DNA from: Streptococcus oricebi
Lineage (GTDB): Bacteria > Bacillota > Bacilli > Lactobacillales > Streptococcaceae
Reading direction: 5' to 3'
Length of the DNA: 64,000 nucleotides
Assembly: GCF_017883985.1 (NCBI RefSeq)
Contig: NZ_PRDG01000005.1
Coordinates: 62,001 to 126,000 of the forward strand
Shown: piece after piece, positions 43,533 through 52,964 of the stretch
Layout of the letters: every line of letters starts with the position of its first letter
Position numbering within the stretch: the stretch's first letter is position 1
Position numbers and translations under genes: made by a program
Notes under the pieces: model-generated
What the model was told of the DNA's origin: nothing
The model's database searches: none
Seen by the model: only the letters and a program-made list of their open reading frames with translations

Positions 43533-45256
43533 TAAATCGTATTCAAGTTATATTTGGCCTGACCAGGGTCGGAGCTAAAAACCTTTGTCGCTCTTGCTTG
43601 GTTTCCTTTTTGGCTTTTTGTGGTCAGCTTTTGCCCATGTTTGTGTTTATGTTTTACTTACAGGGGCTCTTAAGTGCCAAGTTACCTGCTTTTTGGCTCT
43701 TTCTTCTCTTGGTCTTGGGGGCTGTTCTTCTCCTTTATGGGGTCATCTACTGGGACTACAACTCGACCTATACCCTGACCTACCAGGAGAGCGGTAACAT
43801 CAGAAGGGATATTGCCCAGACCTTGCAGGACCTCCCCCTGTCTTATTTTTCAAATCATGACTTATCGGATCTCTCCCAGACTCTGATGAGCGATGTGGAG
43901 CGTTTGGAGCATGCCATGAGCCATGCCCTGGCAAAAACTTTGGGTTTTCTCCTCTTCTTTGTCTTGATGGCAATTTTTCTGCTCCTGGGCCAACCCCTTT
44001 TGGGTCTAGCGATTCTGCTTCCTATCCTGCTAAGTGCTGGTCTGCTCTTGCTGTCCAAGGGCTTACAAAAGCGGGAGACAGCCCGTTATTGGCGTCAACT
44101 GAGGGAAAATTCCGAGAGTTTTCAAGAGGCCATTGACCTGCAGGAGGAGATTAAGGCCTACAATCTCAGCCAGCATCTAGCCCAGTCTCTCTATCAGCAG
44201 ATGGATAAAAGTGAGAAGATTCATCTGCGCTCGGAAATCATGCAGGGACTGCCGGTCATGTTATCGGGTATTATCCTGCGCTTCTCCCTGGCTCTCTTGG
44301 TAATGGTGGGCTCCCTCCTTTTGGCTAGGGGGCAGGTCAGTCTGCTCTATTTTATCGGCTACCTGCTGGCTAATATCAAAATCATTGATGGGGTTGAGGG
44401 GATTTATCTCAATATTGCTGAAATCCTCTACACAGACTCTGCCATTAAGCGGATTCGGGACTTGCGTGCCCAGGTTGCACCCAAGGGGCGGGACTTTGAC
44501 TTGACCAGCTTTGATATTGAGGTCCGCGACCTGCATTTTTCCTATAAGAAGGACCAGGAAGTTATCAAGGGTCTTAGCTTTGTGGCTAGGCAAAATGAGG
44601 TAACAGCCCTGGTCGGCCCATCTGGCTGTGGTAAGACCACCCTGCTCCGTCTCATCTCTCGTCTCTATGATTATCAAAAGGGTCAGATTTTGATCGGAGG
44701 GCAGGAGCTAGGGGATTTGAATCCTGGGAGACTCTTTGATTATATCTCGATTGTCTTTCAAGAGGTCAGTCTCTTCAATAGCTCGGTTCTGGAAAATATC
44801 CGTCTGGGTCGGCCGACCGCCTCTGACCAAGAGGTTATGGAGGCGGCAAAAAAGGCCAATTGTCAGGACTTTATCGAGCGTCTGCCCCAGGGCTATCATA
44901 CCTTGATTGGTGAGAATGGTGCCAAGTTATCGGGTGGGGAGCGCCAGCGAATTTCCATAGCGCGGGCAATCCTTAAACAGGCCCCGATTGTCATTTTGGA
45001 TGAGATTACCTCTTCCCTCGATATTGAAAATGAAAAGGCCATTCAAGACAGCCTCAGTCACCTCTTGCGGGATAGGACGGTTTTGATTATTTCCCACCGT
45101 CTCAAGTCTATCGAAAACGCTGACCAGATTGTCGTCTTGGCTGACGGCCAATTAGATGGCGCCGGCAAACACCAAGAGCTCTTAGCAAGCTCGCCGGTCT
45201 ATCAAGAATTAGTTGAAACAGCCCAGCTGATTGAAGATTTCAAATACCATTCCTAA
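43529..45256 (+). CDS. ABC half-transporter (YbtQ/IrtB-like), membrane and ATPase domains
   Basis: 575 residues; six helices, Walker A LVGPSGCGKTT, signature KLSGGERQRISIARAI, Walker B IVILDEITSS, switch His IISHR. Start at 43529 is preferred over 43517 because GGAGG lies six bases upstream and ATGA overlaps the previous stop. Forms a heterodimer with the product of the preceding gene. Confidence 0.88.
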   Translation: MINRIQVIFGLTRVGAKNLCRSCLVSFLAFCGQLLPMFVFMFYLQGLLSAKLPAFWLFLLLVLGAVLLLYGVIYWDYNSTYTLTYQESGNIRRDIAQTLQDLPLSYFSNHDLSDLSQTLMSDVERLEHAMSHALAKTLGFLLFFVLMAIFLLLGQPLLGLAILLPILLSAGLLLLSKGLQKRETARYWRQLRENSESFQEAIDLQEEIKAYNLSQHLAQSLYQQMDKSEKIHLRSEIMQGLPVMLSGIILRFSLALLVMVGSLLLARGQVSLLYFIGYLLANIKIIDGVEGIYLNIAEILYTDSAIKRIRDLRAQVAPKGRDFDLTSFDIEVRDLHFSYKKDQEVIKGLSFVARQNEVTALVGPSGCGKTTLLRLISRLYDYQKGQILIGGQELGDLNPGRLFDYISIVFQEVSLFNSSVLENIRLGRPTASDQEVMEAAKKANCQDFIERLPQGYHTLIGENGAKLSGGERQRISIARAILKQAPIVILDEITSSLDIENEKAIQDSLSHLLRDRTVLIISHRLKSIENADQIVVLADGQLDGAGKHQELLASSPVYQELVETAQLIEDFKYHS

Positions 45257-45370
45257 AAGCTACTTGAGTTGGCTGGCTGAGAAGAAGGACTAGCCCACTC
45301 GTCTAGCCTAGTCGCTCAACTAATAGTCAGGACCAAGGGCCCAAGCCCAAGGCCTAGAAAAGGAGAAAAA

Positions 45371-45952
45371 ATGAAAACAAAATTTACAGTCAAAGATCTA
45401 ATCAATGCCGGTCTTTACACCCTCTTGATTTTTGTAGCTACCTTTGTCGGGGGAATGATTGGCTTTATCCCCTATACCATGCCCCTGGTCCCCTTTATCG
45501 GGGGTCTAGTCGGTGGGCCAATCTTTATGCTTTATAGCACTAAAATTCACCATTTCGGTCTGGTCCTGATTATGGGAACCTTGATTGGTCTCTTTTTCAT
45601 GGCGACTGGTCATGGAGTTTATATCCTACCAGAAACCATGTTTTTATCCTTGCTGGCTGAATGGGTCCTCCATCAAGGAAACTACCAGAGTATCAAGCAT
45701 GCTCGTTGGGCCTTTACGGTCTATTCTCTAGCCTCTATCTTTAACTTTATCCCCATCTTCTTGAACCGGGATGCCTATATCGCCAAGGTTGTTGAGCAGG
45801 GTTATGGGCAAGAATTTGCGGACAAGATGATGAGTGTCCTGCCCAATTGGTCCTTGCTTCCCATTGTATTATTGGGAGCAGTTGGTGGCTATCTAGGTGC
45901 GACCATCGGGATTAAGATGCTCCACAAGCATTTCAACAAGGTCAGTCTCTAG
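45371..45952 (+). CDS. ECF transporter S component, Trep_Strep (TIGR02185) type
   Basis: 193 residues, about five or six membrane helices: FTVKDLINAGLYTLLIFVATFVGG, FIGGLVGGPIFMLYSTKI and MGTLIGLFFMATGHGVY are typical of the Trep_Strep substrate-binding subunits. Such S components give substrate specificity; their ligands are poorly known and are suspected to be metal complexes. SD AAGGAG. The 114 bases before it can fold (TTGAGTTGG against CTCAACT), with no recognisable riboswitch. Confidence 0.82.
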   Translation: MKTKFTVKDLINAGLYTLLIFVATFVGGMIGFIPYTMPLVPFIGGLVGGPIFMLYSTKIHHFGLVLIMGTLIGLFFMATGHGVYILPETMFLSLLAEWVLHQGNYQSIKHARWAFTVYSLASIFNFIPIFLNRDAYIAKVVEQGYGQEFADKMMSVLPNWSLLPIVLLGAVGGYLGATIGIKMLHKHFNKVSL

Positions 45953-46036
45953 TTTACTCCTCCCTTTAGATGACTAGGAACTAGGAAGGTTCTAGTCGCC
46001 ATCTTTATTTAGAAGAAAGGTTCTTGAAAGAAGGCT

Positions 46037-46741
46037 ATGAAATTAGATTTTAGGACCAAACTTTTGATGACCATTGTCATCTCCTTTATCCTCTTGCTGG
46101 GCAATCTCCACAAGCACTATTTTTTCCTAATCCTTCTCCTCTCCAGTCTGCCCTATCTCTTGCTCTTGCTGGATAGGAAATATCTGGCTGTTTTCAAGGG
46201 GCTCTTATTTATCGGTCTAGCCAGTCTCTTGCAGGACTGGCTCTTGACCCATTCTAAGGCCTCGATTTTTGAGTCGGTTTTGGTTCTTATCACCATGACC
46301 AGCCTCAAAATGGCGCCAGGTCTGGTGATGGGGCGTTACAGCATTCTCACCACTAGCATGAGCGACTTGGTGGCCTCCCTGCAGAAAATGAAGTTGCCGG
46401 ATTTGCTGATTGTCCCGATTTCGGTTATGTTTCGCTTTTTCTATACGGTCAAGGAGGACTACCAGCAGATTAAGGAGGCCATGTATTTACGGGGGCTGAC
46501 CGGCCGCCAGTTCTTTCGCCAGCCCCTGCGAATGCTCGAGTACCGCTATGTCCCCCTCTTGATGTGCCTCTCAAGGACGGCCGACGATGTGGCCATTTCG
46601 GCCATGACTAGGGGCCTGATTGTGGGTGGACCAAGGACGACCATTTCTACCACTAGGCTGGGTTTTTGGGACTATCTTCTAATTAGTCTGATGATTTTGG
46701 TCCTCCTTTTAGATGTTTGGAGTCGCTATGTTAGAGTTTAA
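46037..46741 (+). CDS. ECF transporter T component
   Basis: 234 residues; membrane helices followed by the coupling region with MYLRGLTGRQFFRQPLRML and MTRGLIVGG, where the Ala-Arg-Gly type motifs contact the ATPases. It overlaps the ATPase gene by 14 bases. Confidence 0.85.
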   Translation: MKLDFRTKLLMTIVISFILLLGNLHKHYFFLILLLSSLPYLLLLLDRKYLAVFKGLLFIGLASLLQDWLLTHSKASIFESVLVLITMTSLKMAPGLVMGRYSILTTSMSDLVASLQKMKLPDLLIVPISVMFRFFYTVKEDYQQIKEAMYLRGLTGRQFFRQPLRMLEYRYVPLLMCLSRTADDVAISAMTRGLIVGGPRTTISTTRLGFWDYLLISLMILVLLLDVWSRYVRV

Positions 46742-48137
46742 GAATTTCACGATTGCCTATGAGCAAGAGATTTTAACAAATCTCAACCTTAGTTTTGAGC
46801 CTGGGCAAATAACGGTTGTAACCGGAGCTTCGGGTACGGGCAAGAGCAGTTTTCTCAAGGTAATCAATGGCATCATCCCGCACTTTCAAGCGGCTAGGCT
46901 AGCAGGGGACTTGACCTATCAGGGTCAGAATCTCTTGGAGCTGGATATGGCCCAGCGCAGTCGTTTTATTTCGACGGTTTTTCAAAATCCCAAGACCCAG
47001 TTTTATGCTGTCAATTCTACCGATGAAATGGCCTTTGCTCTAGAAAATCGTAACCTGCCCAGGGAGGAAATCTTAGAGCGGATTCGCAGCTATACCCAGC
47101 TTTTGGGCATGGAGGACCTGCTGGACCGTCCTATTTTTACCCTGTCTGGTGGAGAAAAGCAGCTCCTGGCCATCACCAGCGTGGCCTGTATGGACAATGA
47201 TATCTATATGTTTGATGAACCTTCCTCTTCACTAGATAGGCAAGCGATTGCCCGTTTTAAGGAGGTTCTGGTCAAGCTCAAGGCTATGGGCAAGACCATT
47301 ATTATTGCCGAACACCGCCTCTACTATTTCAGGGATTTGCTGGATAAGTTGGTTCTTTTTGAAGAGGGGGAGGCTAAGGTCTATCCAGCAGCTAAGGTCA
47401 ATCAGAGTCTAGCAGACCAGCATGGTCTCCGCAGTCTGACAGAGATTAAGAAGACTGATTTGATAGTGGAAAACTTTAGTCGCAAGAGTCTCTTTGACCA
47501 AGGTCCTCAAGAGTCGGGCAGGCTCCTTTGTCAAAACTACTCTTATAGTTATGGAGCTAAGCCGGTTTTGGCTAGCCATTTTTCCTTTGACCAGGGACTT
47601 TACTTTATTATCGGCTCCAATGGAGTGGGTAAAAGTACCTTTCTTCGTTGTCTCTTGGGCCTCAATAAGAAATTTAAAGGCCAAACCTTCTATCAGGGCC
47701 AGCCTTTAAAGCCAAGTTACCAGTGGCTAACTGCCGTCATGCAGGATGTCAACTATCAACTCTTTACCGAGTCGGTCTGGTCGGAGATTTCCATTGTGAG
47801 CCAGGATGATGAGGCTAAAAAGGCCGCCCTAGCCCAGCTCAATCTTCTGGATAAGGTGGACCGGCATCCCCAGAGCCTATCGGGCGGGGAAAAACAGCGC
47901 CTGCTTTTGGCCATGGCCCGGGTAGCTGACAAGCCCCTTTTGGTCTTTGATGAGCCAACCAGTGGCCTTTGTCGGGGCCAGATGGAGCAGTTGATTGACA
48001 ACCTGCACCAATTTGTGGACCAGGGTAAGACTATTATCCTAGTTACTCACGACTATGAGCTGATTCAAAAGGCTGGCGGCCAGATTATCGAGTTTATAGG
48101 CCACACTCAGCCTGACCAAGATTCCCAGAGAGATTAA
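46728..48137 (+). CDS. ECF transporter fused A-A' ATPase
   Basis: 469 residues with two ABC ATPase domains in one chain. First: VVTGASGTGKSS, FTLSGGEKQLLAI, MFDEPSSSLD, IIAEHR. Second: IIGSNGVGKST, SLSGGEKQRLLLAMA, LVFDEPTSGL, ILVTHD. Energises the ECF module made by the two preceding genes. The ATG at 46728 is chosen over 46713 because LEFKNFTIAYE is the usual start of the domain. Confidence 0.88.
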   Translation: MLEFKNFTIAYEQEILTNLNLSFEPGQITVVTGASGTGKSSFLKVINGIIPHFQAARLAGDLTYQGQNLLELDMAQRSRFISTVFQNPKTQFYAVNSTDEMAFALENRNLPREEILERIRSYTQLLGMEDLLDRPIFTLSGGEKQLLAITSVACMDNDIYMFDEPSSSLDRQAIARFKEVLVKLKAMGKTIIIAEHRLYYFRDLLDKLVLFEEGEAKVYPAAKVNQSLADQHGLRSLTEIKKTDLIVENFSRKSLFDQGPQESGRLLCQNYSYSYGAKPVLASHFSFDQGLYFIIGSNGVGKSTFLRCLLGLNKKFKGQTFYQGQPLKPSYQWLTAVMQDVNYQLFTESVWSEISIVSQDDEAKKAALAQLNLLDKVDRHPQSLSGGEKQRLLLAMARVADKPLLVFDEPTSGLCRGQMEQLIDNLHQFVDQGKTIILVTHDYELIQKAGGQIIEFIGHTQPDQDSQRD

Positions 48138-48181
48138 CTTGTCTTTGCTCATTAGACGAAAGTCTATCTTGCAAGCCCACA

Positions 48182-48217
48182 AAAACACTACCCTTATACT
48201 TATGGGCAGTGTTTTTT
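48182..48217 (+). terminator. Terminator of the ABC/ECF operon
   Basis: AAAAACACTaCCC / GGGcAGTGTTTTTT with a 10-base loop. Also lies between this operon and convergent scrR. Confidence 0.82.
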
Positions 48218-48287
48218 CTAGTTTATTTTAGTTAAAATTCCCGTCTTTTTAAACTCAAGTGAAGTCTTATGGAGTCTTGAAAGGATT

Positions 48288-49253
48288 TTACAGGCTTTTT
48301 CCTGGAAGGAGACTGACGGGGAGGAAGTAACCTCCGCTAGTCACCTCTTGACCGTCAATTTTCTTTAAAAGTAAATCAACCAAGAGGCTAGCGATTTCCT
48401 TAATCGGCTGCTTAATAGTAGCGAGTTGCGGATAGTAATTCTCGACAAAGTAGGTCCCGTCATAGCCGACAATTTTCAGGTCTGCCGGAATGTTGAAGCC
48501 CAAATCTTCGGCCACCTTCATGGCTAAAATAGCAGTCAAATCGTCTGAGGCAAAGATACCGTCAGGCTTATTTTTTTGTAAAATTTGCTTGATTTCCATT
48601 TCCTTGCGCAGAGGTGAAAAATCGCTAGAGACATTGATGATGGGGGCCTGGGGCAGGACCGAGGCAAAGCCTGCATGGCGGAGGCCCGTTGGCGAGTTGG
48701 AGTTGTCATTTCCAGTCAACATAATAATCTTTTTAGCCCCAGTCTTGAGCAGGCTCTCGGCTGCCAAGACACCGCCAGCATAGTTATCGGAGGAAACGAC
48801 TGGAATGCTGGGCGAGAGGTTGCGGTCAAAGGAAATAATCGGGGCGGTCACCCGGTCATAATCAGAAATTCCCAGATTGTGGCTGCCCGAGATGATGCCG
48901 TCCACCTGGTTGGCATCTAGCATCTCCAAGTATTCCCGCTCCTTGGTTGAGTCGTGCTCGCTATTACAGATGATGGTCTTATAGCCTTGTTTAAAGAGCT
49001 CATGCTCTAGTTTGTCAATCAATTCGGCATAAAAAACATTACTGATATTGGGAAAGATTAGGCCGACCAAGTGGGCAGACTTGCCCTGGAGACTTCTGGC
49101 CAGATTATTGGGCTTGTAGCCTAATTCCCTCATGGCCTCGCTTACTTTTTTGATTGTTTTTTTGGATAGGTAGCCCTTTTTATTGATAACCCGCGAGACC
49201 GTTGTCGGGCTGACTCCGGCTAGTTTTGCGACATCAGTTAGCTTTGCGACCAT
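48288..49253 (-). CDS. scrR: Sucrose operon repressor (LacI family)
   Basis: 321 residues. N-terminal HTH LTDVAKLAGVSPTTVSRVIN, hinge NLARSLQGKS, then a periplasmic-binding-like sugar domain. Represses scrB and scrA until a phosphorylated sugar binds. The gene start overlaps the end of scrB by 20 bases on the same strand, the usual streptococcal order. Operator-like palindromes lie in the scrB-scrA interval. Confidence 0.94.
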   Translation of the reverse strand: MVAKLTDVAKLAGVSPTTVSRVINKKGYLSKKTIKKVSEAMRELGYKPNNLARSLQGKSAHLVGLIFPNISNVFYAELIDKLEHELFKQGYKTIICNSEHDSTKEREYLEMLDANQVDGIISGSHNLGISDYDRVTAPIISFDRNLSPSIPVVSSDNYAGGVLAAESLLKTGAKKIIMLTGNDNSNSPTGLRHAGFASVLPQAPIINVSSDFSPLRKEMEIKQILQKNKPDGIFASDDLTAILAMKVAEDLGFNIPADLKIVGYDGTYFVENYYPQLATIKQPIKEIASLLVDLLLKKIDGQEVTSGGYFLPVSLLPGKSL

Positions 49254-50688
49254 AGTCTAGTTCATAGTATTTTCCTTGGACAGCTCCTTGTTTAATCAAG
49301 ATACCAGTTTGGTCTTCTCTAGGAAAGACGCGACCAGAAAATACTTTTTCTCCTTTATTGATGAAAATTTCAAAGACGGACTTGTCGATAAAGATGGAAA
49401 GGTTAGTAGCCTCATTGGCCAGCTGGGCCGTCCGAATAGTGCCATGCTCGAGGTCGAAGGCCTGGCCTGCTTGACTGCGGTCTAGCTGGATGTTTCCTGC
49501 CTTGAGGTCCACAGTCAGTTTGAGACCGGCCCCTGCTTGATCAGCAAATAAAACTAGCTCTAGCTGGGAGTCGGCTGCTAGGTCAAGCTCCAGCTCATAA
49601 CTATTGTTGGTCTGCGGGCGGTCAGTCAAGTCAAATTCCTGGCTCCTTAGATTTTTAATAGCTGGTACAGGGTACTGGTAGAGCTTGCCATCCTTGATGC
49701 TGAGTTCCTTGACTAGGGAGAAGACCCCTTGGTGATCAAAGGCATCAGAAGGATAGGCGACATCAGGCAGGCCCAGCCAGCTCACAGCTAGCGCTCTGCC
49801 GTCAGGGGCATTAAAGGCCTGGGTGGCGTAGCATTCAAACCCATAGTCCAGATTTTGGATCGGACTAGGGTTGACCATGCGCCCAGTCTTTGTGTCAAAC
49901 GATTGACCTATTTTATAGGTGTTTGGATAGATATTGTCATAGGCCAAAACTTCCTTGTCCAAGCCCTGTGGGCAATAGAGAAGGACAGGCTGTTCATTGA
50001 TAAAGACCAGGTTGGGACATTCCATCATATAGGCTGTTTGATCGTTGGCGAAGTCCAAATCACCGACAGCCTGCCAGTTGGTATAGTCGTTATCAAGGGC
50101 TCGATAGAGCTTGACATAGCCCTTTTTATCCAGGTTTTGTCCGCCAACAATGGCGTAAAATTGTCCTTGATAGTTGAAAATTTGGGGATCCCGGAAGTGG
50201 TCAGTTGCTTCCTGGGGCTGGTCAATCAAGACCTTGTCTAGCTTTTTGACTTCCCCTGCTTGATTGATTAGGGCTCCGATTTGATAAGGGTGGCGCTGCC
50301 AATTTTCATCGCGATGGTTTCCAGTATAAAAGAGGAAAAGCTCATCTCCGAATTGCATGGCCGAGCCTGAATAGGCTCCATGACTGTCCAGCTGGGTATC
50401 TGGTAGGAGGCGGAGGCCTGTTTCTTCAAAATGGACCAGGTCATCACTTTCTAGTTGGACCCAGGACTTGAGACCATGGGCTGCACCGAAGGGAAAGTTC
50501 TGGTAAAAGACAACCCATTTCCCATTAAAGTAGGAAAAACCATTGGGGTCATTGAGTAAGCCAGTTTTTGGCTCCACATGATAGCTAGCCCGCCATGGGG
50601 ATTGGGCGATATTTTCCTTGATTTGCTTTAGTTCTTCTTGAGTCCAGTCCTCATAGCGACGGTAACGTTTTTCAGTAGTCCAAGTCAA
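49234..50688 (-). CDS. scrB: Sucrose-6-phosphate hydrolase (GH32)
   Basis: Splits sucrose-6-phosphate into glucose-6-phosphate and fructose. 484 residues if begun at TTG 50688, which lies eight bases after GGAGG and yields MTWTTEKRYRRYEDW, like other streptococcal ScrB proteins. The frame is open to 50796 but has no SD there. GH32 motifs: LLNDPNGF with the nucleophile Asp, FRDPQIF, and MECPNL with the acid/base Glu. Confidence 0.95.
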   Translation of the reverse strand: MTWTTEKRYRRYEDWTQEELKQIKENIAQSPWRASYHVEPKTGLLNDPNGFSYFNGKWVVFYQNFPFGAAHGLKSWVQLESDDLVHFEETGLRLLPDTQLDSHGAYSGSAMQFGDELFLFYTGNHRDENWQRHPYQIGALINQAGEVKKLDKVLIDQPQEATDHFRDPQIFNYQGQFYAIVGGQNLDKKGYVKLYRALDNDYTNWQAVGDLDFANDQTAYMMECPNLVFINEQPVLLYCPQGLDKEVLAYDNIYPNTYKIGQSFDTKTGRMVNPSPIQNLDYGFECYATQAFNAPDGRALAVSWLGLPDVAYPSDAFDHQGVFSLVKELSIKDGKLYQYPVPAIKNLRSQEFDLTDRPQTNNSYELELDLAADSQLELVLFADQAGAGLKLTVDLKAGNIQLDRSQAGQAFDLEHGTIRTAQLANEATNLSIFIDKSVFEIFINKGEKVFSGRVFPREDQTGILIKQGAVQGKYYELDYGRKAN

Positions 50689-50722
50689 ATTTCTTTCCTC
50701 CAATATAGAATAGTCTTCTTCT

Positions 50723-50751
50723 ATAGTAAACGTTTTCGAGATAAAAATCAA
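50723..50751 (-). promoter_or_regulatory. scrB promoter with ScrR-like operator
   Basis: Minus-strand TTGATT (50751-50746), 17 bases, TACTAT (50728-50723). The palindrome AAACGTTT (50728-50735) lies in the spacer beside the -10, as expected for a LacI-family repressor site. Confidence 0.65.
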
Positions 50752-50782
50752 CATAAAACTGACAAAAAAATAAAATTTCTGC

Positions 50783-50849
50783 AAAACGCTTGACATATTT
50801 TGAAATCGTGTTAAAATAATATTCGTAGAAGCGCTTAAATCGCTTTCAT
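50783..50849 (+). promoter_or_regulatory. scrA promoter with operators
   Basis: TTGACA (50790-50795), 16 bases, TAAAAT (50812-50817). AAAACGCTT overlaps the -35 and the palindrome AAGCGCTT (50829-50836) lies just after the -10; both look like LacI-family sites. ATGAAAGCG on the minus strand (50849-50841) is a cre-like half. Confidence 0.68.
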
Positions 50850-50883
50850 AAAAATTTCAATTTTATTTATAAGGAGATTTTCC

Positions 50884-52812
50884 ATGGAAAATAAGGACAT
50901 CGCAAAAGCGGTCATCGAAGCCATCGGTGGTCGTGAGAATGTCAATAGCGTTGCCCACTGTGCGACCCGCCTGCGAGTGATGGTTAAGGACGAGGGCAAG
51001 ATTGATAAGGACAAGGTTGAAAACCTTGAAAAGGTACAGGGTGCCTTCTTCAACTCTGGCCAATACCAAATCATCTTTGGTACCGGAACGGTCAACAAGA
51101 TTTATGACGAAGTAGTCAGCCTAGGTCTTCCAACTTCTTCAAAAGAGGATATGAAGGCTGCCGCTGCCCAACAAGGGAACTGGTTCCAACGGTCTATCCG
51201 GACCTTCGGTGACGTCTTTGTCCCAATTATCCCTGCCATTGTAGCGACCGGTCTCTTTATGGGTCTGCGTGGTCTACTAGGAGCCCTAGGAATTACCCTG
51301 CCAGAAGACTTGAATGTCTACTCACAAATTTTGACAGATACAGCCTTTATCGCCCTGCCAGCCTTGGTTGTTTGGTCCACCTTCCGTGTCTTTGGTGGAA
51401 ATCCAGTAATCGGGATTGTGCTAGGTCTGATGTTGATTTCAGGCTCTTTGCCAAATGCTTGGGAAGTGGCTTCAGGTGGAGATGTCACTCCTAAGATTTT
51501 CTTTGGCTTTATTCCAGTTGTTGGTTTGCAAGGTTCAGTCCTTCCTGCCTTTATTATCGGTATTTTAGGAGCTAAGTTTGAAAAGGCCCTTCGCAAGGTC
51601 GTGCCTGATGTTTTGGATCTTTTGCTCACTCCTTTCGTAACCCTTTTTGTCATGTCTATTTTGGGCCTCTTTGTTATCGGTCCAGTCTTCCACGTAGTTG
51701 AAAACTACATTTTGGCAGCGACTAAAGCGCTCCTAGCTCTTCCGTTTGGTCTGCCAGGTTTCTTGATTGGTGGAGTTCATCAAATCATCGTGGTTTCAGG
51801 TGTTCATCATATCTTTAACCTACTAGAATCTCAGTTGATTTCTCAAACTCATGCAAACCCATTTAATGCCATCATCACAGCAGCGATGACTGCCCAAGGT
51901 GCAGCGACTGTTGCGGTTGCGGTTAAAACAAAGAACCCTAAATTAAAAGCCCTAGCCTTTCCAGCAGCCCTCTCTGCCTTCTTGGGGATTACTGAGCCTG
52001 CTATCTTCGGGGTCAACCTTCGTTTCCGTAAGCCTTTCTTCCTTTCTCTGATTGCTGGAGCAATTGGTGGTGGTTTGGCATCTATCCTTGGCCTAGCTGG
52101 TACAGGTTTCGGTATCACCATTATCCCAGGTAGTCTCCTCTACCTCAATGGCCAACTCTTACAATACTTCTTAATGGTTGCTGTTTCCTTTGCTCTTGGT
52201 TTCGGTTTGACCTATGCCTTTGGTTACGAAGATGAACCAGACGAGTGGCAAGAAGAGATGACAGATACATTATTAAAAACAACTGTTGTAGGAGCAACTG
52301 CAAAACATGTTATCGAGAAAAACGAACAAAAGTCTGAAGAAGCTCCTCTTGTTCGTCAAGATGAGGTGATTAAGACTCCTGTTGCTGGTGAGGTTGTAGC
52401 TCTTTCAGAAGTTCATGATCCTGTTTTCTCTAGTGGTGCTATGGGTCAAGGTTTGGCTATTAAACCAAGCCAAGGAGTGGTCTATGCTCCGGCAGATGCT
52501 GAGGTCACTATTGCCTTTGAAACCGGTCATGCTTACGGTCTGAAAACAGCTAACGGTGCAGAACTTCTAATCCACGTGGGTATTGATACAGTGTCCATGC
52601 AGGGTGATGGTTTTGAACTGGCAGTTGCCCAAGGCGATAAGGTCAAGGCTGGTGACAAGCTAGGAAGCTTTGATTCAGAAAAAATTGCCCAAGCAGGTTT
52701 AGACGACACTACTATGGTCATTGTGACCAATACTGCTGACTATGCAGAAGTTGAAGTTCTAGCTCAAGGAGCTGTAGCTCAAAGCGATGCTGTCCTTGCA
52801 GTAAAAGCCTAA
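50884..52812 (+). CDS. scrA: Sucrose-specific PTS enzyme IIBCA
   Basis: Imports sucrose as sucrose-6-phosphate. 642 residues in the order IIB (C26 in VAHCATRLRV is phosphorylated), IIC (about 110-450, ten helices, with GGVHQIIVVSGVHH), IIA (about 490-642, phosphorylated His 564 in ELLIHVGIDTV). SD AAGGAG. Divergent from scrBR. Confidence 0.96.
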   Translation: MENKDIAKAVIEAIGGRENVNSVAHCATRLRVMVKDEGKIDKDKVENLEKVQGAFFNSGQYQIIFGTGTVNKIYDEVVSLGLPTSSKEDMKAAAAQQGNWFQRSIRTFGDVFVPIIPAIVATGLFMGLRGLLGALGITLPEDLNVYSQILTDTAFIALPALVVWSTFRVFGGNPVIGIVLGLMLISGSLPNAWEVASGGDVTPKIFFGFIPVVGLQGSVLPAFIIGILGAKFEKALRKVVPDVLDLLLTPFVTLFVMSILGLFVIGPVFHVVENYILAATKALLALPFGLPGFLIGGVHQIIVVSGVHHIFNLLESQLISQTHANPFNAIITAAMTAQGAATVAVAVKTKNPKLKALAFPAALSAFLGITEPAIFGVNLRFRKPFFLSLIAGAIGGGLASILGLAGTGFGITIIPGSLLYLNGQLLQYFLMVAVSFALGFGLTYAFGYEDEPDEWQEEMTDTLLKTTVVGATAKHVIEKNEQKSEEAPLVRQDEVIKTPVAGEVVALSEVHDPVFSSGAMGQGLAIKPSQGVVYAPADAEVTIAFETGHAYGLKTANGAELLIHVGIDTVSMQGDGFELAVAQGDKVKAGDKLGSFDSEKIAQAGLDDTTMVIVTNTADYAEVEVLAQGAVAQSDAVLAVKA

Positions 52813-52823
52813 GTTAAGGCTGA

Positions 52824-52860
52824 TAAGACGGACAAATGAGGATTTGTTCGTCTTCTTTTT
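52824..52860 (+). terminator. scrA terminator
   Basis: AAGACGgACAAAT / ATTTGTtCGTCTT with a GAGG loop, then CTTTTT. Confidence 0.88.
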
Positions 52861-52922
52861 AGGATAAATCTAAGATTCCCTTCCCAATCCTTTTTATAAG
52901 AATAGGAAGTCGTCCAGAGATA

Positions 52923-52931
52923 TGCTATAAT
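52923..52931 (+). promoter_or_regulatory. Extended -10 promoter of scrK
   Basis: ATGCTATAAT gives TGn-TATAAT at 52926-52931, 33 bases before the start; no clear -35. Confidence 0.6.
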
Positions 52932-52964
52932 AAATAGAAGAACAAAATAAAAAGAGGTTCAGAT

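Noticed and set aside
45257..45370. Riboswitch upstream of the ECF S component
   Set aside because: The leader can form a weak stem but matches none of the cobalamin, thiamine, FMN or other riboswitch cores I know.
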